Shown piece by piece: positions 34,358-44,600 of a stretch of DNA of 64,000 bases. Numbering within the stretch: position 1 is the first letter of the stretch; the number at the start of each line of letters is the position of its first letter. The stretch is taken from contig JAUDYN010000001.1 in the NCBI GenBank assembly GCA_030407005.1, positions 1,674,001 to 1,738,000 on the forward strand. Reading direction: 5' to 3'. Source of the stretch: Desarmillaria ectypa. Lineage: Eukaryota > Basidiomycota > Agaricomycetes > Agaricales > Physalacriaceae. Under the pieces are notes generated by a model. That model did not search any database and was not told the DNA's origin. It saw nothing but the letters and a program-made list of their open reading frames with translations. Both the position numbers and the translations under genes were made by a program.

Positions 34358-35993
34358 ATGTCTTCTTCGCAAACTACTCCAGTCTTAGGTCTCAATAAGG
34401 GTCTTCTTGTGCTTGACATGTCTGCAAACGCCACAAGCGCACCGCGAAACAGGCGGCGTGTACTCGTCATCGGTGGCGGCGTGACTGGTCTAACGTGAGT
34501 GCATCATACTGCTAAGATTTTTCAGCTCATCCGTGTATTTATAGGACCGCCTGGATCCTACTTGATGCAGGATACGATGTCACTGTGGTATCAGAGCAGT
34601 GGGCGCCAGCGACTCCTCGTATCACGTCTCAAATCGGTAAATATACCTCTCGTTTAAAGCTGCAATCTAGAACTGACGATAATTACTCTCCAGCCGGAGC
34701 TTTGTAGGTGTACGTGTATATCATCTGATGCTCGGAACTAATTTCCGTCAACCAGGTGGGAGTATCCTCCAGCCGTCTGTGGTATGTCTGCATCACTTTA
34801 TTCGGGAAACTCCCTCAATCACAATCTGTACAGGCCAGCATACAGACGCCAAGTCTCTAGCTCTGTCCAAAGGATGGTCATTGACATCCTACCGTATTTT
34901 CGACCAGCTAAGTAAATCCCTGCCGGCCATCAAGATGCGCAACGCCAACTTCTTCTTCGGAAAGCCAATTGAGGACCTCCCAGATCAGTTGAGCAAGATG
35001 CGCGAGATAGAAGCGTCGTGTATTAAGGGCTTTGTACGGGACCCGGACTTGATTGCGAAACACGCAGTGAATCAGAATGCCGGAGTTGTCGATGCATACT
35101 CTCATCTGGCTCCTGTCATCGACACAGACGCGTACATGGCAAGTCCCTTCGTACTCAAATTTCATCAGTTGTATTGACCGTGATGAATAGGTCTGGCTTC
35201 ATGATCTAGTCGAGGCGAAAGGCGGTGAGCTAATCACTCGCCGCATCGACGGTGATTTCTTGGACTCCGAGGCTAAGCTTCTCGAGACCTATGGTGCCGT
35301 TGCAATTGTCAATGCCACCGGTCTGAATTCATTCGAAGCTGCGGGAGACAAGTCTTGCTACCCTTTACGGGGCGGTCTAATCCGACTCGTGAACGACGGG
35401 AAACGGTTCCCGAAGGTTACCGAAGCTCTAGCCGTCACTCACGACAACGAATTGAGCTCGGAGCACGAAGATATCGTGTTCATAGTTCCTCGAAACGACA
35501 ACGTATGTTATGAACACTCAGCCTCCCCATTCGGATTCGTTCGATCTAACCCGCTTTCAGGTGCTTATCCTCGGTGGTATTGCTCAGCCGCATAAATGGG
35601 AGCTTAACCTCACGATGGAGTCACCTGAGATCCAGCGTATGCGTGAGCGATGCAACAAATTGTACGTGCTCCCTAATTTGCAATGTTTCCCTGCCCACTA
35701 ACGACGGAATTGTCAGCGTTCCGGGTCTCGAGAATGCAGAGTTTGATCCTGTAGCGCCTGTCGTTCAAGGTCTGCGACCCACGCGTGTGGGAAATGTACG
35801 TGTAGAACGGGAGCTACGGCCGAATAGGATGCATGGGGGATCGAGCAGTATTGTTCATTCATATGGGCAAGGAGGGTCTGGTTTCTCGTTCTCTATCGGG
35901 TGTGCAGTGGATGTTCTGCATTTGATTGACCAAGTGGTGCTCGAAAGGCGGGCTGGAAACTCTAATGTGGAGATGTATCGTGCTAACTTGTAG
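34358..35993 (+). CDS. D-amino-acid oxidase, copy 2 (FAD-dependent)
   Basis: Eight exons (34358..34494, 34545..34636, 34694..34703, 34756..34781, 34834..35138, 35191..35502, 35561..35661, 35717..35993), 419 aa. The exon lengths equal those of copy 1 one for one. The FAD motif is RRVLVIGGGVTGL and the signature is HSYGQGGSG. The first exon is only about three-quarters identical to copy 1 by eye, with many synonymous changes. From 34896 to 35971 the DNA appears identical. The C-terminus is RANL against RSNL in copy 1; ANL resembles the non-canonical peroxisomal signal of animal catalase (KANL). Intron 5 (35139-35190) has a GC donor and exon 3 is 10 nt. It encodes an intact oxidase giving H2O2 and 2-oxo acids from D-amino acids. 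Confidence 0.92.
34896..35971. repeat. Right arm of a 1,076-bp inverted repeat (DAAO tract)
   Basis: Partner of 26677-27752. The sum of paired coordinates is constant (62648), so there is no indel between the arms. The tract starts inside exon 5 and ends seven codons before the stop. Confidence 0.85.
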
Positions 35994-36843
35994 ATTGATA
36001 TGTGACTGGTCTCCCAGTAGTTTTTTTCTTCTTTCCATAATCTCATTTCCGCCTAGATTTAGCTTGCCTTTCTGTATTCAGTGGCTGCATCTTCTCAGAA
36101 TCTATCATCCTGTATGGGAGAGGTCCACAACGTCACTTAATATCTGCAATAAAGTCACGCTAGGAAGAAATACCTGCTTCGTGCCATGGAAGAGGAGATT
36201 GTAATGTCGTTTCTTCGACATTCGTGAACAAGGCGAACTTCGTAATTGTGCGTTGCCTAGTTCACAGGTAAGCCGAGCCCTTCAGAGGCTTTGGTAACAT
36301 GCTCATAAAATTTCTTTACATCATCGTATCGTACCGGGGGCTTGGCATTTATATGTCCTACAACTCTAGGTAAGTTTATCTGCAAATCCCAAGGCCATAA
36401 CGATTCAGGCCGTCCATTCCGAAGGCACCTTTATTTGAGTATTTTTGGGCATAGAGTTCTTCTACGCGTCAGGCGGCGATCGTTGTGACATTATCAGTTG
36501 CCCGTAACAATCGAAATAGATGAGGTAGAAGTTACTTTCAATGTTGGAACGTGTCGACTTGAAACAGTGTATTCTGAGATACACAATTTCCGTACAAGTT
36601 GATAGGCTTCATTAGCAAAGCTCGTCACAAATGGTTGTATTACTGTATCTGAGGGGTACCTGTAAGAAACAGCTAGTTCCCTGCCGGAGGTTTCGGGCAC
36701 AACCCCAGGGCCTACAGCCACTGAGGGCAGTGGTAGGCCCGTGGTACGTAGCGCACAAAACCTAAGGTTTAATACACCGAGGTTTATTACCGGTAAGTTA
36801 CTTCCCCAAGCTGGCAATTCGTTGGCACTGGATGAAAAACAAT
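35994..36843. other. Intergenic region with one hairpin
   Basis: 3' flank of DAAO copy 2. It contains a strong imperfect hairpin at 36708-36740 (GGGCCTAC...CCACTG-loop-CAGTGG...GTAGGCCC). A 107-codon minus-strand frame across it is not recognisable. Confidence 0.4.
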
Positions 36844-37045
36844 GTATTTTTACCTATGAATATGCAAAAAAAAATTCACTTTTTTTTTTACTGAGAAAAG
36901 TACTCAAAGTATTTTAATTTTTTTCACCATTTTCTGGAAGATTTGCCAAATACAGTGAAAAATTATCAATATTTATACCGCCTTTTCTACCAAAATAGTG
37001 AGAAAACACTTTGAATATTTTCTGCATATTTAGGAGTAAAAATAC
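36844..37045. repeat. AT-rich fold-back (MITE-like) element
   Basis: The left end (from 36844, GTATTTTTACCTATGAATAT) pairs with the reverse complement of the right end (to 37045, GTATTTTTACTCCTAAATAT). The similarity continues for roughly 55-65 nt on each side around an A/T-rich centre. No coding sequence lies inside. The structure fits a non-autonomous fold-back or MITE-type element. I could not define a target-site duplication, so the exact ends are uncertain. Confidence 0.5.
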
Positions 37046-37835
37046 TCAAATTTCAGTGCAGTGTGGAGGATATTCGTCAGTTTTCGTCGGGGTAATTCAT
37101 CCAATAGTGGCAGTTGTCGGGTCCCCGATTCTTTCCCTTTATGCGAAGAACCGATAGCTGGTTTCTTTTTGTAAGCTTGACAGTTTTGGGCACACTGCAT
37201 TAAAATACAGTGAAACAAGACACATTAAGGTATTGGTAAAAGCTCACTCGGCGGTTGTGCCGCCAGCTCACATTTTGCACGGATTAGAATAACAAGTACA
37301 TATTTCGTAGTTCGACAACATATAGGCTTGTCTATGAACATCTGCAGCTCATGCAAGTCTGAGGGCCACTTTCTAAGATATGTCCAAAGGCTAGAGCTAA
37401 GTACAAATGCACATCCACGAGAGCGAAAATGAATCAGTTAAGAACCAATAGGAAGCTAGGGGCACGCCCCCATCCAAGCGAGTACTCAGGATTAACTTGG
37501 TTAATTGCGGTTTGCTACGTAATCAACATAGCCCCTGTCTAGACGATTTGGCAACTAGTGTTTCGATGCTTTAAAGCCGCGTGCCGCCCCCGTCAAGCCG
37601 AACTAAGTTGTGCCGCTATTGTCGAGTAACTTCGGCAAAGTCATGCCAGGGCACCGGCTCGGCGCGGCTGAGCGAGTAAATAGCTAAATGCTATTTTAGG
37701 TCGACTTTGGGTGGTCGGCATGTGCAAATTTCGATGCAGCACAACTTTCTCTGAATCCACTAATGTAACTAGTATTGCCGCGACTCGGTTTATATTGGCT
37801 TAACGTGAAGTCGATTTTCAGTCACCTAAGATAAA

Positions 37836-38052
37836 TGTTGGGATTTTGCTGGAAAGTTCTAGAAGGAGCAATCCGGCATCATGCCGAGAGTCGATGAGTA
37901 AGCAAGACAGTCGTAGAAAGTTGTAGTACATTCTAGATTCTAGTGCGAAGTAGTATAAATATGAGCTCTGTAGGAGCCATAGAATAACAATTCCTTTACA
38001 TCTGGATTTACCAGCCTGGAGTCTATCCCGCGCAACACCCAGGATTCCAACA
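37836..38052. mobile_element. Solo LTR of a retrotransposon (217 bp)
   Basis: Begins TGTTGGGATT and ends GGATTCCAACA, so the termini are TG...CA within the inverted hexamer TGTTGG/CCAACA. The five bases before it (37831-37835) and after it (38053-38057) are both ATAAA, a perfect 5-bp target-site duplication. Inside is TATAAATA (37954-37961), as expected of an LTR promoter reading left to right. No internal retrotransposon coding region follows, so this is a solo LTR left by recombination. The short length is most like Copia-type LTRs, though the superfamily cannot be proven from the LTR alone. Confidence 0.88.
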
Positions 38053-39148
38053 ATAAAAGGACAGGAGGAGCAAATACACTGTTGCTGATACTGCTAATAA
38101 GCCTTGTGAGTGAATGCGGACATTAAATTATCTGTGATTGTGAAGACTGGTGCAGTCAGAGCAAATGGCTTAAAACTGACTTCGGCATTAAGTCAATATA
38201 AGCCGAGTCGCGGCAACACTGAACTTTTCCTTGAAACTATAGCCACCTCTGCAGCTTCCAGTCCTGTGCCCGTGATACCGCTCTGCAGCCAAGTGAAGAA
38301 CCTCGGTGTCTTCGCTTTGGATCCTTTACCTACTATTGAAAAAATCATTTCTTTTTGTGGCAACGTAGAGATTTTCGCTCCATGCCTATCTGCTTTCGCA
38401 CCACCAAATGCCCCCTCACGTTGCTTATGAGAAGCACTTCCTTGGTCGTTCATGTCGAGATGGCATACCTTTCCACCTGATTTCTCTGCAAACCACACAC
38501 TTCCACGTGCAGCTATCTCTGGAAGATTTTCATTCTATTGTGGAAATTCACAGCTACTTATCCGCGATCACGCATCTAGCCATTAGCATCCCTTTGAGCT
38601 CCAAAAAAGGCATTTAAATCGTAGAGTCAACCACTTCCGCACTGCTCGACAGCAACAGTCCTTTGCAAGGGCTTCTTATCCAAGTGATGGGCACCAAAGG
38701 TTCCGAAATTGCTGGGGACATAAATGTGCGGCATAAAGCGAGGATGGAGCTGGCTGGTGGCCGGAATGGCTTCCGTTAGGTTGCAATACGCGCACCTGCA
38801 TCAGTCGTTCGACAGTGGGAAAACACGGTCGTCTCTTCTGTGGATTTTTGGGAAGACGCAAAGAGAAGTTCATCAGAAAAGGAGTTGTGATGCGTGATCT
38901 TGGAAACAGTATTAAATTGGGCCTGGGCTTCATTTATCTGCTTGATGTATACTACAATCAGCGTTGATAAAATTTAGACGACTTTAGGACGCAGATCACA
39001 CTCAGCTTGACAGCTGGTAAGGCAATCAAACTTGGCGGCGAATTTAAAAGGCGAACCGTTCAAAATCATCTAAGCTGCATCCCAGTGGTCGTTGAGAGTG
39101 GCAAGTGAAGTGAAAACCTTTCTTAACATGTACATTTATTTCCGGGTA
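38053..39148. other. Intergenic region, no gene accepted
   Basis: About 1.1 kb. Overlapping frames of 101-106 codons occur on opposite strands at 38,110-38,500, but neither shows a domain or a plausible start. It lies between the solo LTR and the P450 3' end. Confidence 0.4.
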
Positions 39149-41326
39149 CTACACTTCTTCAATTTCTCCTGCTTCCCTCGCTTTAATCCATATACCACCC
39201 TTGAGAAAATGCGTCAGCCACTGGCGCAGAGGTCAGTGCAAAAATAGACGTACGCTCGCATAGATCGTCAGTGTCAACTTGGGGCTGAACTTGCCTCCCA
39301 TACTTTTATCAAGCTCAAAGCCCTCAAACGCCTGCAATAGCCGGATGATGATGAACGACATTTCATTATAAGCAAATTGCTGCCCTAGGCATATCCTAGG
39401 GCCAGCATTGAAGGGCAAGAAGATCCATGGATTTTTTATTATGCGGTGGTGCCGCTCGTCAATAAACCGTAGCGGGTCGAATTGTTCGGCTATAGTAACC
39501 CGGGAAATCAGGCAAGACATGGAGCGAGAGAGTTGAAGAGACTCGCCATCTGGACCCCAAAGATCTTTTCGTCTGTGCATCAGGAAGACAGAGTATGGGA
39601 CACTGTAGGCTTATCAAGATGGAGGGGATGAAATAATGCAAGAAAACATTACGGTGTTCCTGCAGGAACGTAGATGTCCTTCTCATCCGGATCATCGGAT
39701 GGGAAAGTCGTCTCCTTGATTGACGTGCGAATGTTCACTGGACTGCAGTATTCACGTCAGGTCCTGTATTCAGTCAAATGTTAAGACATACACGGCAGGA
39801 TATAATCTCATGGTCTCTGTTTATTACAGTTTTTTCAATTGATCGAAGGACATGGAGAGAAAAGTACCGTTGATTACCGCTCTCAGATACTTCATTCCTT
39901 TGATATCTTCAAACGTAGGGCGCCGTACTGGACCCACCGAATTGATGATCTCCTCGCGAAGACGGGTACATACGAGAGGGTTGGTACATAAAAAGTAGAC
40001 CAGAATGGACAATGTTCCCCCAGTAGTGTCACGACCAGCGATCAGTATATTAAGGCTACAGTCATATCAAGCTCGGAAGTTGAACGAAGAGAAGTGAACG
40101 TACATTTCATCCTTCAATACCATTGGGTCTAGAGTAGTCAACAGTCATTGAAATGCCGCTGGAACTTGATTATACTCACCGTTCGTCTCACGGACAAGAT
40201 GCCCCAGCAATGTGTCTTTCTGGCTGTCATCTATCTCCTTGACCCCGTTCTTCTCTTCATCCCGCTGCTTCACTGCCTCATCCACGATCGGCCCTATGAA
40301 CTGGTTGACGACGCTCATAGGCGCTGTTGTTCTGTCTTTGAAAATCTCGAATAGTGGCCAAATCCATGCTTCATCGCCGCGTTCATGCAAGATCTCAAGG
40401 GCAGACAGAAAGGCGCCCGCGAAAACTTCTGGTTGAGTTTTCTTGTGACTCTTGCCAAGATCAAGAGTTGAAGAAGGTGGGTACGGAAGGTTACCGGAGA
40501 GACTCTCGGCTGATTTTCCGAAGAGGAATTCTGTTGCGGAATCAAGGGTGAAGCGTTGGATAAGGTCCTGAGTCCCTATTAATTGAATGTTGATATCAAA
40601 CCTCGACTCTTACCTGGAAGTCCAATGCTACACCCATCCGAGAGCGCTCCTTCATTTTGGCTACTACTGTCTGTGCATGGTTGTCAAACAAATCAAAATG
40701 TGAGATACGGTCGCGCGAAAAAAACGGGCGGGTCATCGTTCGATGAAATCTAATATACCGTCATTCAAGCTCTTTGCGATGACGAGTGGTGGGACGTACT
40801 TCCACATCTTCCCGTCCGAATTGAATACTCCCGTCCCGAGCACAGACGACATAGTTTCTTGAAACGTCTTCCCTTCAAATTCACAATCAAAATCGATACT
40901 TGGACGGCTGATGGACGAGGCAAAATCACCTTTCTCGAAATTGTCGAAATCGATGGCGAGGACACGCTGAATGTGTTTCGGGCTCGTGGTCACGATGTGC
41001 ATAAGCCCCAGGATATTGGTATTGAATGTGGGCCCATACTCCGCGGTCAGTGCTGCTAATGTATCGCAGGGATGCTTGTCATTCTGAGATCTTTGCATGA
41101 TGTCGATATTGAAAGGGAGGCTCCCGCGCACTCGAGGAGCGAGACGTGCGTTGAGTGAAGAGGCACGGCGGGTATAGTATGGGTAAAGGAGGACAGGATA
41201 GAATGGGAGAACAAGAGGAAGAAGGAGCAATATCCAGGATCGTAGCCAATAGGCAAGTAGGATGATAGGGCCTAGTTTATAGGCAGCACGAGCGATAAAA
41301 TGGATTCCGGGTGTTATCAGCACCAT
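39149..41326 (-). CDS. Cytochrome P450 monooxygenase, CYP63-like
   Basis: Ten exons, complement(39149..39199, 39254..39489, 39547..39602, 39653..39742, 39792..39816, 39868..40055, 40104..40128, 40180..40567, 40614..40749, 40800..41326), 573 aa, all phases closing. N-terminal hydrophobic helices (about aa 5-45) anchor it in the ER. Motifs in order are the I-helix IAGRDTTGG (about 363-371), ExxR as ETMR (about 422-425), a NIRTSIKE region, and the heme loop [10 protein letters not shown] (about 505-514, ligand Cys about 512). The overall layout, including [11 protein letters not shown] and [14 protein letters not shown], matches the basidiomycete CYP63/CYP52-like class, several of which oxidise alkanes, fatty acids or aromatics. 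The intron at 39490-39546 uses a GC donor (GATG|gcgagt). The actual substrate is unknown. Confidence 0.92.
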
Positions 41327-41630
41327 TAAGAAGGGAGTCTGTATCTCAGTGCGCTCCCAACATCAGATTATCGTTTAAGTACTTCTACCAGGTGTGCGTG
41401 ATTGAAGCGGCATAAACATGGTCATCTGCTGTTCACAGCAGATGGAGAGATCTAGTTCTGACATAGTCCGCGGGACTACATATGACCACGGGCCACGGAC
41501 AATGAGGAGGCCGATGATGACGCACACCTGCTAACGTTGAGTCTGCGTCAAGTGTCGACGCGACTTCTCTTTGCTTCTCTGGTAGACCTCCATGAAAGTA
41601 TATCCCACTCACAGTTTAAATATATTCGAA
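41327..41630. other. Intergenic region (P450 promoter, VPS8 3' flank)
   Basis: 304 bp between two minus-strand genes. No coding potential was recognised. It includes the inverted pair CTGTTCAC/GCAGATG-like sequences around 41,428, too short to interpret. Confidence 0.4.
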
Positions 41631-44600
41631 CTAAACCGTCGTAGAGGAGCATGTACTATGATACGAACGTCCTGTTCGAGACACGATAATAAGTTGCCGG
41701 ATTTGGGAGTCACGTTCTTCGTGCGGGTCTTTTTGTAATGGTCTACGACACACATAACACATGCCCTTTGAAGGAGTCCATCCACGGTTCTGCTCTCGAG
41801 TCAGATCCGCCATACCCTGAAACAGATCACGATCTAGTAGATGCTTCGTGATGAAAAGCATATCTCCCTCTGACCGATACGACTCCAGCATGCCGGTCAG
41901 AATAGTGCGAAACTCAGTGTAATGAGTGCCTTTAAATGATGGCATCTGGATTGCAGAGTTTACCAATCGTTTGAAGAGCCGGGGGAAGGATAATGCTCGG
42001 GTGGAACTGATGGATACAAGAGAAGTAAATGTTTCTTGTATGACAGAGCGAAGCGTGTCCAATGTTTGCCGTTCGACGTCCACGATACGGTTTGCATGAG
42101 TACGTGAATCTAGGGTGAAGGAGGTTAACGTTTCCTGTGAACAAGACGCGGAGATAGACTGGATGCAGTTAATCTGACTGCCGAGTAGTTGGAGCCAGAT
42201 GTCTTCTAAACATACATCCGGCGAGGTCGATAATGAGCGATCTAAACATACAGAGATGCCAGACCTTGCTAGATCAACGAGTCCGTCAACTGCTTTCTTG
42301 ATGCCTGAATCTGCCTCGGCTCTCTCGGCAGACCCAAGCGCCTCGATGACTCGAATAGTAAGACGTTTTTCGAAGGTCTCCGCCTTCGTAAGGGCATCAA
42401 CAGGGTGACCTTGTTGGTTGAGAGCCCAAACTGCTGCATTGTAAACCTCTCTCTCTTCGCATGCTGCCACAACACCAGGCCAATCTAACTGGCTTGATGA
42501 CAAGTGCTTTAGAACAGTGATAACATCCTGAGGGTGATACTGACACTGGAGCGCAACATACGTTTGTCGGAGATCATCCAATACATGCGATTGGGAGAGG
42601 GACCTTCGTGTGATATTGATATATTCTTCGTCCTCTGGATGTGGGGGACCGAAGAGATGCTGCAGATATGCAAAACGCTTGTAGTCGCCAAGAGGACCGA
42701 GACTTTCCAGAGCGCCACTGTGCAGATCGGACATGTGCTTGTCGAGAAGATCAGCTGTCCTTGGGATGCTGGCCTGCAATAGCTTAGGTAGAGCGTCCGC
42801 TATTGTGGTGACCAACTCAGTCGGGATGTGCTTGCTCTCTCCTTCTGAAATCCGAAGGACTTCATCAATGCCATGAAATAATTCTGATGGGTGAAGATCT
42901 GGGTCCTCGATATAAGTCGAAAGCAGCGGTCTCCATTTTCGGTCTTGGCGGTGCCAAATTCGAAGAATTCGATAAAATCCAGCATCGTTGAAGAGTTGTA
43001 CTACCCGGTCAATATCATGAGGGGTATATACGGAAAGAAGGTATTCTGCAGCCAGCTGACGATCTTCACGCGTACTTGCATCAGGATCATCCGCTAGACT
43101 GACCAGAATATTATGCAAAGTGCTGACGGATATTGGGAGGAATTGGGAATACTTTGGAGCATTCCTGGCAATGAAGATGTTCACAAATGTTACATCATCC
43201 AAAGCCAGACTTCCCGACGAGAGAATTTCCAGTAGTATTCGGACAATGACGAGACGACTGACGTCCTGCGACTTATCATTAAGATAGGTGTCTTCGAATG
43301 CAATGTCAAGCGAATGCAAAAAGGATTCGGCATCAAAACGAAGGAGAAGTTGAGCATAAGGATATGTGGGTTCGACACCTCCTTCTTCGTCCGATGTTAG
43401 AATCAAGCTTCCTCCCTCGCCAACGGGCCAAACACTTGAGCGTCCGGAGAAAAGAAATGAGTAGACGTCCTTTTTTGCCTGGTAGCACTCTTCCTCTGGG
43501 AGAGGTTCCTCACTAGGGTAGGTAAGGCCTGAAAGGATGTTGGCGAGATACGGATAGATCTTGTAGGCACTCAGGATTATCGGCTCCATAGGGCTCTCGT
43601 CCCAAGTATCCATATTCGATTTACGGTACTGGTTGACGCGGCGGATTAGGCCGAGCAATTCAACAATTGGCGCTACATAATCCCGAAGGGCTCGGGTATA
43701 AACGTATATCAGGGCGTCGTAGAGGTGATGCTGCTGGCAAAGATGGATGGCTTGGTTTAGGTCTAGGCAAGCGGGATCAATGTGCCAAATGATACGTTCC
43801 ACAAGATCCGGGCGCTCATCTTCATTATGCATGGCTACCAGTCTCTGGGTGATGCGAGGGGGAACAAATCGTATCTCGTTGTCCAACACAAAGCGTTCTA
43901 GTTGGAGGAGATATATTCGAGCGATCCCAGAGTCGTCATACTGCTGGAAAAGGTCTTCAAAAAGGAATTCGAAGTCATCCAACGCAATACAAGCACGACA
44001 ACACGTTGCCACAAGACCTTCGAACAAGGAGGTCCGGTCAACACCACGGCCGTCAGGTGTGCTATGTGTGCTATCCGTCATACGATCCTCGGAAAAGGCG
44101 TATCGAGCTGAGGCAGCCATCAAATCACGCATTTTCTGGCCCACAGTTTCTTTCCGTAGATCAGCATCCTCCGGGAGACCATTCTTATTTCCTGGAACGA
44201 CGCCGACATAATATAGTCGCGACATGTCGATAGCACTCAAGAAATCGCCATTTTGAACAAATGCCAAGATTTTGTCGGCCCATGTCAGAAGCGTTCCCAC
44301 TCGAAAGTTTTCGTGTCCCTGGGATGACAGTTTGAATGAAGTGCCATTAAAACTGATAGCAGTCTTACCAGCAAAAACACCTTTCCCTTATAGACGCGAA
44401 TACTGTGCGCAATATCACCTGCACAATCCGAGTAGGTCATACCGCTCTTCATCGTGTGTTTCAAAGACGGGGAAACGAGCGACAATCCATCGAAGGGTAC
44501 TCTTTCAACTGGCTTTGAAACATGAATATCGTACACTTCGAGAGATATTGCCGTAAAGATGAGCACTTGCTATAAAGGATATTAGTATCGAGACAAAAAC

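Noticed and set aside
38110..38498. Overlapping frames of about 100 codons on opposite strands
   Set aside because: Neither shows a family motif. They sit next to the solo LTR and may be random.
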